Both the position numbers and the translations under genes were made by a program. Below are positions 9,661-19,538 of a stretch of 64,000 nucleotides of DNA, in pieces (the stretch's first letter is position 1; the number at the start of each line of letters is the position of its first letter). The DNA is taken from NCBI GenBank assembly GCA_036936605.1, contig JAUPFV010000002.1, forward strand, positions 317,208,893 through 317,272,892, written 5' to 3'. The notes under the pieces are model-generated. The model was not told where the DNA came from, made no database searches, and was given only the letters and a program-made list of their open reading frames with translations. Origin of the DNA: Limnanthes douglasii subsp. nivea (taxonomy: Eukaryota; Streptophyta; Magnoliopsida; Brassicales; Limnanthaceae).

Positions 9661-10500
9661 TCAAATTTTGTCGTTAGTGTTGTTTCCATAAAAGAACACG
9701 GTAAAATTTAAAGACTAATTTATTACGTTATCATGATGTTAGTTGATGCTGAAACCATATTTTAAATTTGGAGAAATTAGCTTTACATTTGGTTGTAGCA
9801 GCAAAGAATATACGACTGTATCTTCAAGCTAATGTGATAATTATATGAACGTCTTTTCCTTTAAGAAATGTGCTCCATAAATCAGATGTAGCAGAACGGT
9901 TAAAAAGATGGTCGAATGAGTTAGGTGAATATGAGATGCAATCTGAACCAAAAACAATACTAAAGTCTCAAGTTGTAGTTGATTTCATTAATGAATTTCA
10001 AGAGAAAAAATGATATGGAGGAAGAATAATTGAGAAAATCGAGTCAAAATATCAATAATGGGTAGTTCGAGCCGATAATGCTTAAGATAAAATGGAGTGG
10101 TGGTGACATAGTTTTTACTATTCCAAGAGGTGTTGAGATTAAGAAATATATTAAGTTGAAGTTTGTTTCTACAAATAATGAAGTTATACTGGTCGTAAAG
10201 AGATTGGTTCATATCTACAAGGAAAACATTATTTGATTACTGTCGGATTTCCAGTTGATAATTAGGAAATATCAATGAACTTTTGAAACTAAACATGAAA
10301 ATATAAGAATGTATTTAGACGTTGTAAGACATACAAAACATCATTTTTAGAAAGTTTCATATGAACAAGTGCCACGATTCGAAAATGTTGTTGCTAATGC
10401 CTTATCAAAATTTTATTGTGCAAAAGATAATCCCTTAATATTAATTCAAGATATACCACTGATTTTAGATAATAGTGATAATCAAAAGGTTTTATCCATT
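9661..10500 (+). pseudogene. G1 RNase H region, probably dual
   Basis: LEKLALHLVVAAKNIRLYLQ (about 9768-9830) and HKSDVAERLKRWSNELGEY (about 9876-9935) match the first RNase H of gypsy polyproteins. After QVVVDFINEF comes a second RNase-H-like block around 10010-10350, with TIPRGVEIKKYIKLKFVSTN in one frame. Two RNase H domains in series are known from the Tat lineage. Stops and shifts throughout. Confidence 0.55.
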
Positions 10501-10689
10501 GAAGAGGTTGATAATTTGGGTTGAAAATATTTACTCGTTTTAAGTGATCAAGTAGTACCGTCAGATAAAGCCCAAGCTAGAGCTTTGTGGTTACGGGTGA
10601 CAAAATAAATTGTTCTTGATGAAATTTTATATTGGAAAAGAATTGCATTAATTTTTTTAAAGATATTTGGGAAGAAATCATCTTTGTTT

Positions 10690-11860
10690 ATTCTAAGACA
10701 ATTATATTAGAAAACTTTAGAGCCACATTATGGATTTAAATGGTTGGTACATCGTTTTCTTTTTACTGGATAGTATTGGCTGACACTTGCTGCTAATTAT
10801 AAGATAATGGTTCAATTTAATGATTCATATAAACGTTTTGATAACATAAGTCATGTACCCAGTATGATATGAGGTCAGATCATTCTCCTTGTGCATTTGA
10901 TATATAGGGAATCAATTTGATAGATCTGTTACCCATGGCAACTGGAAGGAGACACGTTTTTATGATAGACGTTAACTATTTTACTAAATGCGTTTAAGTA
11001 AAACTATTGGCAAAAATATATCTGAGGAAGTTTCTAAAGTGAAACATTTTGATTCGTTTTGGGATTCCAAGGATATTGATGAAGGACAATGGTTCTCAAT
11101 TCCAAAATGATATGGTGATAACCTTTTGCATAAAGTATGGGGTAAAGTAACATTTTTCTACTCAATATTATCTGCAGCAAATGGACAAGCATAAGTGACA
11201 AACAAAATCATTTTGCATAGTCTAAAGAGAAAACTTGAATTGGCAAAACAAAATGATTCAATTTTCTTAATGAGGTTTTGTAGGCGCATCGTACAACTCA
11301 TAAAGCAACAACTAATGAAACTTTATTTGCTTTGGTTTATGGTATGTAACTCTTTGTTCCAACATAGATTGTAATACCTATTAATCATGTTTAATATTAT
11401 TCATCAGAATACGATGATATGGAAAAACAAGTATGTATTAGTTTTATAAAGGAACGTCAGGATGAAGCACAAGTAAGAGGCGCACATTATAGGATTTTGA
11501 TGGAAATATGATAAATGCAAAGTTGAAGATGATAAGTTTTTGAAAATGGTATTTAATATGTAAGAAGATATTTCATGGGACTAAAGATAAGAACGCTAAA
11601 AATTTGGCTCCTAATTAGGATGTAATATTCAAAATGATATCAAATAAACATCGTGGTACTTACAGATTGTCAGATATGGATGATACTGCTTTAAAAATCC
11701 ATCATATAAATCTGTATAAAACTGATATACAAATTTGGTCGGTGTACTATATTTCCCACTTGGTGGCGTATGGTATTTTTAATGTGACACCACAAGAACC
11801 ATTATCAATGAAATTTGTTGCAAATATAATATATATGATTATTCATTAGTATTGGTGGCA
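10690..11860 (+). pseudogene. G1 integrase
   Basis: The core begins INLIDLLPMATGRRHVFMID then VNYFTKCV (about 10910-10990), continues FGIPRILMKDNGSQFQND (about 11050-11110) and HFSTQYYLQQMDK (about 11150-11190), corresponding to the D, D and E blocks of the DDE catalytic core. The C-terminal part KNAKNLAPN...RGTYRLSDMDD...HHINLYKTD (about 11593-11725) parallels G4. It includes a substitution of QQMDK for the usual QANGQAE. Multiple stops. Confidence 0.75.
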
Positions 11861-12448
11861 GTATCGTCAACCTTGAGGATAGGAGTATGGTTTCCTTCGT
11901 TATTTAAATCATCTTTATTTGGAGAAATATTAATTTTTAATACATTTCATCAATAAAAAGTTGTTCTTAATAGGTTTTGAGGGTCTTGAAGAATATAGTT
12001 CAATTACGGCTCAAGAATGATGGTTGGATTGCGATGAATTAAATCAAGAAGAAGTTTTGTTTGCTTTTTTTATGAAGATTTTATCTTTGTTAAGAACTCA
12101 TAAATCATTTCCTTCTTCAAATTTTCTTTGATTATCTCAGTATGAAGTTTTTTTTTCTTTGGAAGCAGTCTCATTATATTTTTTGAGTTTTTGTCAAACA
12201 TTTCGCGCATTTTCATCCTTTGGAAAACACGTGAGCTCGTACATGATGAAAACATGTATGATGAGTATAATAACGACAAAATAAGATATAATTTTTTATA
12301 ACTAAAATACTAAATATAAACACTTGTTTTTCTTCTATCTTCGTTCAACTTAACTAACGTGGATCTTGATTCCCAATTGCCACTACCATAGAGGAACTTT
12401 TCTTTCCATGAACGATCCAACTACAATAATATAAGTATGCTAAGATTT
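11861..12448. other. G1 3' remainder and gap before copia element K1
   Basis: This contains the untranslated tail of G1 and AT-rich DNA. A polypurine tract, LTR start or target duplication could not be identified. A weak stretch EGLEEYSSITAQE (about 11975-12020) may be residual polyprotein or chance. The 69-codon ORF on the - strand (12070-12279) has no recognisable features. Confidence 0.4.
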
Positions 12449-13429
12449 TGCAAATTAACAAGTTCTTTTCGATCAATTTAGGTCGTAAATTGATCGTTTC
12501 AAGAATTAGGATACATACACGAATGATTCTAGTGAAAAATATGAAGGAAGCTAATAATAGAGTAAGAGAATGTAGAACTCAAAAGATTTATAGTGGTTCT
12601 GCAATATTTCTATGTCCAGTATGAGCTACAACAATTATATTTCTTTTAGTTGCTCAACAATTACAAAAATATATACGATTACTATAACAAAGAAGTATCA
12701 TTTATACAAAATCTAAATTCCAAAGCTCACACAATATTCTATTAAGATAACTCTCTAATTTTTGTGAGAGGAAATCTAATAAGTATTTTCTCTCTTAATA
12801 TATATTGTACACTCACTAAAGTCCTGTTATCTTCTTGAAAGTCCAAAGAGAATTATTTATAATGCTTGATGTTATACTCTCTCCAAAACATAATGTAACA
12901 AACTCCTAACATAAATAATTAAATCTATTGTAACAAGAAGTAACTGATTATGTTTATAAAAAAAGATATATCTAGGCATTGTAACTGAAACCTTATATAA
13001 CAGTCACACTCAAAAAATTTAATTCCCGGCTAATAACATCTTGGCTTTGTGCAAACTTTTTTCTCATCCGTTGTCCTTCAAACCGAAGCAGAATTCGCCG
13101 CCTCTGAAGGCCCATAATTATGGTCTAGTTTGAATTTATAAAAATTATTCCTAACTGAAATAGCCGATGGTCTCCTGATCGATGGCTTCCATGAAGATAA
13201 CCTTACTCGGTTTGACCAAAAGCTTCCTAGATGAAGTAGCCAATGCCTCAGATGATAAAATTATGGTATATGTATTTTCTCGGCTTTACTAAGGCTTCCT
13301 GGCCAATTCAATCAATACTTTAACTGAAGAAACTGATGTTTCAGTGATACCTAGGATTATACATTCGATGTATCGACAGTGCCTAGGAAAAAACATTAGT
13401 TATGATTTACCCACCAAATCAGAACCATA
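12449..13429 (-). repeat. K1 3' LTR (left copy)
   Basis: The segment starts TGCAAATTAACAAG and ends near CAGAACCATA. It matches the right LTR along its whole length, for example AAAGTCCAAAGAGAATTATT (about 12840), CTCGGTTTGACC and CCTCAGATGATAA. By eye the copies have diverged considerably, including small indels, so insertion was not recent. The ends are the limits of similarity. Confidence 0.85.
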
Positions 13430-13514
13430 CTTTCAAAATTATCCAGAATGGTTTTGACTTCAAAAGAAAATAAAATTGCAGCTCTTCTTGACTTCCTACA
13501 AGGGCGTCATATGC

Positions 13515-13846
13515 TTCAGATATAAACCAAGTCCAAGAAATGCTTGAACTTGATTGTTGTCACATTTTTTGTAAATATATCTAATGTTTTTTCACTCCTA
13601 TGAATCTTTCCTAGCACAATATTTCCATTTTCAAGAATGCTTCGTGCAAAATGAAGTTTAACATCAATGTGTTTAGTCCGTTCATGAAATATATGATGTT
13701 TTGACAAGTGTATTACACTTTATTTATCAGAGTTCACCATCATATTTTCTTGTTGAACTGCAAGCTCCCTTCGCATTCCTCTTAACCACATAGCTTTCTT
13801 TATTTCTTCGGTAACAATAATATATTCAGCTTTTATAGAGGATAAT
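13515..13846 (-). pseudogene. K1 RNase H, C-terminal part (left of the nested insertion)
   Basis: On the - strand this reads LSSIKAEYIIVTEEIKKAMW then LRGMRRELAV, SAIHLSKHHIFHERTKHIDV, HFARSILENGNIVLGKI and DIFTKNVTTIKFKHFLDLV, the end of a copia polyprotein (canonical LSTTEAEYIAVTEA...HERTKHIDVKLHF...DMLTK). It is one of the best-preserved coding segments of K1. The reading stops exactly at the S1 insertion point. Confidence 0.9.
13842..13846. repeat. Target-site duplication of S1 (left)
   Basis: ATAAT immediately before the S1 left LTR is repeated exactly at 15003-15007 immediately after its right LTR. A 5-base duplication is what LTR retrotransposon integrases normally leave. Confidence 0.9.
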
Positions 13847-14163
13847 TGATGTAGCCCAAAAAGTCCAAACGAAAAAACTTTTTAATTTTATTTTATTCAA
13901 ATATCTTATCAAATCTAATTATATTATGATTTGAATTTATTTTAAAAAAATTATTTTATTTTCTTGTATTTTAATTTAGAGTTTTGAGCAACTTTTATAT
14001 AAAGCCTCATATACCTTAAGTTTTAAATAAGTTTTTGGAATAATATATTTTTATCTCTGAAAATTTCAATCTTTGTTACCCTTAGATTAGATTTTCATTA
14101 TGTTACTCTTGAATTAAGGTTTCATCTATCGTTGCTTCTTCTTCAATTTCCGCCGCGTCATCC
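13847..14163 (+). repeat. S1 5' LTR
   Basis: The LTR begins TGATGTAG and ends GCGTCATC(C). It aligns with 14685-15002 through AATATCTTATCAAATCTAAT, TATAAAGCCTCATATACC and TTCAATCTTTGTTACCC. The final base is C rather than the A of the other copy, probably a mutation of the terminal CA. TTTTATATAAAG near 13995 is a candidate LTR TATA box. Confidence 0.9.
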
Positions 14164-14166
14164 GTT

Positions 14167-14179
14167 TGGTATCAGAGCC
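14167..14179 (+). other. S1 primer-binding site (initiator-Met type)
   Basis: TGGTATCAGAGCC, beginning three bases after the LTR, matches the 3' end complement of plant initiator methionine tRNA, the usual primer of copia and many gypsy elements. It is the best-preserved primer site in the window. Confidence 0.9.
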
Positions 14180-14289
14180 TCAGTTCCTGCTATGGGGAAA
14201 ACATGTTTCTGAATTCTGATTTCATCTGATTCAAGATCTAAAGGAGAGATCAACATCTATGGTCATGAAAATCTCAAAGATCGTTTGGT

Positions 14290-14478
14290 TTGAGGGGACA
14301 CACCAGGCGTTTCGATGACGATCCTATTGACCGGTTACTAGAGGAGTTTAAATTGACTACCAATCTTTGGATCAAAATGAAACTTGCTTATCGAGATGAT
14401 GTCTTAGGTTATGAAGAGATTTTCGAAACCAATTTTATTCATCAACTGGACACGGGGTGTTGTTTTCAAGCTATGTAA
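14290..14478 (+). CDS. S1 internal short ORF, gag-start remnant
   Basis: This 62-codon frame starts MRGHTRRFDDDPIDRLLEEF and has an arginine- and aspartate-rich opening, as the start of some gypsy gag proteins has. It ends in frame and is followed by a partly repeated segment (TTTTGAAACCATATTTTTTC resembles earlier sequence). It has no complete domain and is unlikely to make a functional protein; it may merely be what the deletion left. Confidence 0.35.
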   Translation: MRGHTRRFDDDPIDRLLEEFKLTTNLWIKMKLAYRDDVLGYEEIFETNFIHQLDTGCCFQAM

Positions 14479-14646
14479 AGGCTTTTGAAACCATATTTTT
14501 TCATCAACTGGATGGCTTCAATGTGACTTCGAATAAGGAACACTCGAGAATTTTTTTTTTCGGATAAGGTCAACAATTATAATTTCGAATGTAACAATTG
14601 AATAAAATAAAATAATATAATTTTGGTTGTTGATGGTGATGGTGTT

Positions 14647-14697
14647 GTGAATTCGAGGACAAATTCTTGTCAACCAGGAGAGAATGATGTAGTCTAG
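14647..14697 (+). pseudogene. S1 integrase C-terminal tail remnant
   Basis: The frame reads VNSRTNSCQPGENDVV then stop, running over the LTR border at 14685. NSRTNxxQPGENDV is the closing phrase of many plant gypsy polyproteins. It identifies S1 as a deleted gypsy element and defines its parent lineage. G2 ends its polyprotein with a related phrase (ENSWANSSKE.EDGV). Confidence 0.7.
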
Positions 14698-15002
14698 AAA
14701 GTCCAAACAAAAAACATTTTTATTTTATTTTATTTTATTCAAATATCTTATCAAATCTAATTATATTAAAATTTGATTTCATTTAAAAAAAAAATGTTTC
14801 CTTGTATTTTAATTTATGGTTTTGAGCAGATTTTATATAAAGCCTCATATACCTTAAGTTTTAAATAAGTTTTTGGAATAATATATTTTTTATCTCTGAA
14901 AATTTCAATCTTTGTTACCCTTAGATTATGATTTCCTTATGTTACTCTTGAATTAGAGTTTAATCTATCGCTGCTTCTTCTCCACTTTATGTCGCGTCAT
15001 CA
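14685..15002 (+). repeat. S1 3' LTR
   Basis: It begins TGATGTAG and ends CGCGTCATCA, directly followed by the ATAAT target duplication (15003-15007). Differences from the 5' copy are scattered single bases and homopolymer length changes, indicating moderate age. Confidence 0.9.
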
Positions 15003-15007
15003 ATAAT

Positions 15008-16200
15008 GGTAATATAGGTTGAAGATTAGTTTTTTAACTTATAGCACTACCAAACAACACAAATAAGTATCCAATCAAATAATTTTTAGTGTATAGACAA
15101 CCAACATAAATAGAATCAATAAAACACTCAACACCTTATAGTCCAAAACCATCCTCTCCATACATCAGTCCAAAACTTGTAAATCTCTTAATGTACATCA
15201 TAATTTACCTAACAGTCTGCCAATGTTCCCAAGATGGATTCGACGTGAATCTGCTCACCAAGTTTGAAGCATAAATCAAATCGCTTCTACTGCAGACCAT
15301 GTCATACATTATACTTCTCAAAATATTATAATAAAGAATATATTTCATTGTCTACATGTTCACACCTTCAACATCAACCTACAATGATGTTTGTTTAAAT
15401 ATTAGAACGATATGAAAAGTGACTGATTTTTCTGTTGTCATACCAAACCTGTTAATCAACTTTTTTAGATAACCTTCATGTGATATAATTTTTTTCTCTT
15501 TCGTATATCTCTAGTTGTCTTCATACCAATAATATTTTTGGCCAAACCCAAGTCTTTCATGTCAAACTTTTTCTCAATATTTCCTTCAAGTATTTAATTT
15601 ATGTATTTTCTTTGCTAGCAATCAAGATAGCATCTATATAAAACAGTAGATATATGGACAAAACCATATTCCTTCTCATACACACAATTTTTATAACTGT
15701 TTTTTCAATAACCACTATTGACCATGAAATCATCAAATCACTTGTACCAACACCTAACTGATTGCTTCAGACCGTATAATGCTTTATTCAAGAGACATAC
15801 TTGGTTACTATTTTCCTTGTTTACAAATTCTTTAGATTGCTTCATGTAGATTGTTTCATCAATGGTCCCGTGTAGGAAAGCTTTCTTAACATCCATCTGG
15901 TCCAACTCTATGTCAAACTTGACAATCATTACAAGTATGATTTAAATGAACTATATTTAACTTCAAGAGAGAAGATCGCATTGTAATCCACACCTTCATG
16001 TTGAGTGAACCTTCCAATAATAAATATGGCCTTGTACTTGGCCACTTCAACCCCAAGAATTTCTTCATTCTATTTGAAAATACACTTGCAATCAACCAGT
16101 ATTTGACCTTCAGATTTCTCTACTAGATCCCATTATTGTTTTTGTGAAGTAAAGTTATTTCCTCTTTCATAACAACAAAATACTTGACTTTATCCTCACT
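15008..16200 (-). pseudogene. K1 reverse transcriptase and RNase H N-terminal part
   Basis: From high to low coordinates the - strand reads RFTQHEGVDYNAIFSLEVKY (about 15950-16010; canonical FTQKEGIDYNEVFSPVVK), then ELDQMDVKKAFLHGTIDETI and NKALYGLKQSVRCWYK (15738-15929), then KDLGLAKNIIGMKTTRD and GYLKKLINRFGM (about 15430-15570), then SRFTSNPSWEHW (about 15230) and FVLFGSAIS (about 15040) up to the S1 insertion. MDVKKAFLHG carries the first catalytic aspartate. Scattered stops and shifts. Confidence 0.85.
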
Positions 16201-16419
16201 TTTCATTAACTAGCTTGAAGTTCTCATGCTTAAAGTAAGTAACCTCGGATTCTATTGTCATGTTGAGATTGACTACCTTCCAGATCTATACAAATCTTAT
16301 CCTAGTGTATTTGTTGCATCAAATATTATTAAGCCACAAGAAGGTTTTGATCAAAGTGACTCCAACACAATCTCAAGTGTGGCACTTTCGTCATGGTGGG
16401 CTTCATGTATTTCACCATC

Positions 16420-17150
16420 CAAAACAGGATATTCATTCTCATTGAATGTCACATCAGTGCTGATCAGACACTTCATGCTAACATGCTTCAAGGCACCATA
16501 ACTTGTAACCCTTGAAGCCTAAGAATTTCAGAGCATATGCAACACAACAAAATAGTCTTAGATTTGAATAATCTGAAGACTTCCCGCACCATATTTCATG
16601 TGGAGTCTTCAAGCCAATCACAGTAGATAGACATCTATTTATAAGCCAATAACTACTGATGAAATCCAAAACAGTCTCAAGAGTTTAACAGTAACTACCA
16701 TGTACCTCAAAAATGGTTATGTTCATTCTTTAGCAAGGAAAGTTTATTGTGGAGTGTCCCATATAGTTCTATGAAGACCTATACCTATAGCTTTATAGTA
16801 ATCAAAAAATTCATTTTCATAGAATTTAAGACCATTATCCATCCTGAAATTATTTACTTCTCTGCCAATATAATTTTCAACCATGATCATCCATTGCTTA
16901 AACTTATCAAAAGCCTCTCCCTTCAACTTCAACAGATAAATTCAAAGCCTCCTTTATTAATCATTAATAATTGACATAAAGTATCTATTACCTCCATGAG
17001 ACGGAAACCTTACATGACCTCAAAGATCAGCATGAATGTACTCAAGGGTTCTTATTGTTGTGTGTTCGGATCTTACTAACTTGACTTTGTTACATTTTAT
17101 GTACACACAGTATTAACAAAATTCTAAACCAGTTAGTTTTTACTTTCCGA
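16420..17150 (-). pseudogene. K1 integrase
   Basis: On the - strand it includes EFCxYCVYxKCNKVK (zinc-binding end of the pre-integrase region, about 17090), EYIHADLxGHVRFPSHGGNR (about 17010), VNNFRMDNGLKFYENEFFDY (16744-16932; canonical RTDNGLEF), HRTIWDTPQ, and LINRCLSTVIGLKTPHEIW then SSDYSNLRLFCCVAYA (16478-16669). These are the D and D of the catalytic core and the end of the copia integrase. Broken by stops. Confidence 0.85.
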
Positions 17151-18480
17151 ATAGTCCTTTCTTCTGCAACTCCAACAATCATTTCTCAATCACATATACC
17201 AACCTCCTATTCCATAGGGTTCTACCAACTGCTCGTCTTTCATACAAGGTAACGACTATGCATATAACAATATCCATGATAAAAACAATAAAGGCCATTT
17301 GACAATTTCTCTTTATTATAGTCATGTCATCTCTAAAAATTTCCACGTAACAATTTTTAATTTTGATTAAACAACCTAAGTTGTCAAACATGCTAATGAA
17401 AATATGATTTATTCACTGATCGGAAACATCCCTCACATTCGTCAGAATTCGATCACAAACATCAAACATTCGGGTCTTTACAAATCTAATTTCAACTATC
17501 TTACAAGCGTTTTTTTCCCAAGTAACATAATGCCTCTATTGTTCTCTTCAAATGAGTGAAATAAATCCCTAGGTGGAATCGTATGGAATGAATACCGAGA
17601 AACAAGAATCCACTCGTTTTGGCTTCATATAAAGAGTGCACCAAAACCTTTACAAAGGCACGTCCTTCAAAATTAACATAAACCTCCCCATGATTTAGAC
17701 TTATCACATCATATCTTTCCTTATGATCACATCAAAGAAACATAAACCACCCCCTGAAACTCAAGTTATTGCAATGGTGACATATAATCTTGGACTTATC
17801 AAACTTCTTTGTCGACTTTGATTTAGATTTCCCTATGATCTTGTTAGTAACCCTTCTCTTTGACCTCTATTTAATGTTCAAAGATTCATGGTTATTTCAA
17901 AAACTCGCAACCATTCGACATGGCATGAGTTTCAACTCCTTTGACCTTATTGTAGGTTCCAACTCATTCATAGAAAACATTTCTTTGATATATGAGATAG
18001 TATTCTTTAATTGCCCATATGTAAAAGGCAATAAGTTCACCAAGATCACTGCTTGATCTTTATCAGTGATTTCCTCACTAATGTTTGCCAAATCTATCAT
18101 TATTTTGGAGAAATCATCAATATTCTCACATCCTCATTTATTTTGAAACCAACAAAATTTACCTTCAAATAGATTTAATTACTCGGGGATTTTATCATGT
18201 ATATGCTTTTAGTCTTTCTAGACTCCAGCTGTTGAATTTTATTTTGAGACCTACCGCAACACATTATCATTCAGGTACATGTTGATCGTGCTATATGCAG
18301 TTTCGAGCATTTCTTGCTTCTCAACCTCATAAAGTTTTTTAGGAAACTTATTCTCCTCTGCTAGGACTGGAGCCACCTTCTGTTAAACTAGGATTGTTCG
18401 CATTCAATGTCGATAGATTCCAAAATCTCATTAACTTCTCCATGTCAAACTTCACTACTCATATTTCAGTTTCAAGAATG
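17151..18480 (-). pseudogene. K1 gag, protease and gag-pre-integrase region
   Basis: DLANISEEITDKDQAVILVN and LPFTYGQLKNTISYIKEMFS (17897-18100) are the UBN2-type copia gag domain. SFHTIPPRDLFHSFEENNRG (about 17540-17600) is the protease end, after the usual DSGxSxH motif. SMFDNLGCLIKIKNCYVEIF then NCQMAFIVFI (17179-17391) is the pre-integrase segment. Frames change between blocks. The N-terminal part reaches about 18480 next to the primer-binding site. Confidence 0.75.
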
Positions 18481-18493
18481 ACTTATTAACCAA

Positions 18494-18507
18494 GGCTATG
18501 ATACTAA
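18494..18507 (-). other. K1 primer-binding site (degraded initiator-Met type)
   Basis: On the - strand the sequence just inside the right LTR is TTAGTATCATAGCC, matching TTGGTATCAGAGCC with two substitutions. It fixes the right LTR as the 5' LTR and the element orientation as -. Confidence 0.8.
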
Positions 18508-18510
18508 TTA

Positions 18511-19486
18511 TGGAAAATTAACAAGATATATATATATTCAATACACGTCTCAAATTAATCGTTGTGAGAAATACGACACATATACATAATGATTTTAATA
18601 ATAAAAAATGAACGAAGTTAATCAAAAAGTAAGAGAAATTTAAACACATAAAATCTATAATGGTTCGATAATTTTCCTACATCCGCTCTGAGCTATAAAA
18701 ATAGTATTCTCTTTGGTTGGTGGCCAGTTACAACAATACACAAGATTAAGATAAGAGAAAAGCAGTTTTCACAAAAACTCCACATTGTAATGCTCACACA
18801 GTACTCTTTCAAGATTACTTTTGTTTCTCGAGAAGAAGTTAACTAAGTATTTTCTCTATTAATCTCTGGTGCACACTCACCAAAGTCCTGTCATCCTCTT
18901 CAAAGTCCAAAGAGAATTATTTATAATTCTTAATGTTCATCTCTCTCCAAAACATAATAAAAAAACCCCCTAACATAAATAACTAAATCTATTGTTACAA
19001 GAAGTAACCAATACATTTTTTTTAAAGATAGGTCTAACCACTATAACTAATTCCTTATACCAGCTGTCACACTCAAACAACTCAAGTCCAAGATAACAAC
19101 CTCTTGGATTTGTGAAAACGTTTTCCTCGTATGTTGTCTTTCAGAAAAAGACAAACTTTGGTGAAACCCTCAAGCCTATGGCCTCGCTCGACTTTACCGA
19201 AAGTCTTCTTAACCGTAGCAGCCAATGTCTTTGGCGATGAATTCCTGGTAGATAACCTTGCTCGGTTTGACCGATATCGTCCAAGCCGAATGAGTCAATA
19301 CCTCAGATGATAACATTCTGGTATACACAGGTGCTCGACTTACCAAAGGAATCATGGTCGATGTAGCCAATAACTTAACCGAAGCAACTGATGCCTATGC
19401 ATATACAATCAATGTGTCTCAATGATATGTAAACTAATACAACTAATGTAAACAATCAATTACGTTATGTCCACCAAGTCAGAATC

Positions 19487-19489
<3 letters not shown>
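18511..19489 (-). repeat. K1 5' LTR (right copy)
   Basis: It begins TGGAAAATTAACAAG on the + strand and ends near CAGAATCATA. It shares with the left LTR AAAGTCCAAAGAGAATTATT, CTCTCTCCAAAACATAAT and CTCGGTTTGACC. Its outer end runs directly into a (TA)n tract. Confidence 0.85.

Positions 19490-19536
<47 letters not shown>
19489..19536. repeat. (TA)n microsatellite at the K1 border
   Basis: About 48 bases of alternating T and A start at the last bases of the K1 5' LTR. The expansion probably grew from the ATAT at the junction and hides any target duplication. Confidence 0.9.

Positions 19537-19538
<2 letters not shown>

Larger units (their letters stand above)
5800..12280 (+). mobile_element. 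G1: decayed Ty3/gypsy retrotransposon (Tat type), + strand
   Basis: Reading 5' to 3' this contains an LTR part, a primer-binding site, gag, a CCxH-type zinc knuckle, protease, reverse transcriptase, RNase H, a second RNase-H-like segment and integrase, the Ty3/gypsy order. The peptides resemble the plant Tat lineage, in particular the gag phrase TFKGNALAWF and the integrase phrase FGIPRILMKDNGSQFQN. Every domain is broken by several stops and frame changes, so the element is old. No matching 3' LTR was found before the copia LTR at 12449, so its end is approximate. It is closely related to G4 at the right end of the window. Confidence 0.85.
13847..15002 (+). mobile_element. S1: 1.16-kb internally deleted gypsy derivative nested in K1
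   Basis: Two LTRs of 317 and 318 bases flank only about 520 bases of internal DNA. The 5' LTR is followed by a near-perfect initiator-Met primer-binding site, and the 3' LTR is preceded by a purine-rich tract (CAGGAGAGAATGA). The interior has a 62-codon ORF at the 5' side and, just before the 3' LTR, a short integrase-tail peptide, so it arose from a gypsy element by loss of most of gag-pol. It lies opposite in orientation to K1 and splits the K1 RNase H. In size it resembles TRIM elements. Confidence 0.9.
12449..19489 (-). mobile_element. K1: near-complete Ty1/copia retrotransposon, - strand, hosting a nested insertion
   Basis: This is flanked by two direct LTRs of about 980 bases (12449-13429, 18511-19489), with an initiator-Met-type primer-binding site just inside the right one. 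On the - strand it reads gag, protease, gag-pre-integrase, integrase, reverse transcriptase, RNase H, the copia order. It is 7041 bases long, 1161 of which are the nested element S1 and its duplicated target. All domains are present but carry stops and shifts. No exact target duplication was found; the right LTR now abuts a (TA)n tract that has overwritten the junction. Confidence 0.9.

Noticed and set aside
11861..12448. Search for the G1 3' LTR
   Set aside because: No segment here matches the G1 LTR phrases (CATAACGTG, TCAGTCTTATAACC). The 3' LTR seems lost, so none is annotated.
13847..15002. Initial reading of S1 as a classical copia-type TRIM
   Set aside because: Size, LTRs and primer site fit TRIM, but the NSRTNSCQPGENDV tail before the 3' LTR shows it is derived from a gypsy element by internal deletion, so it is described as that.
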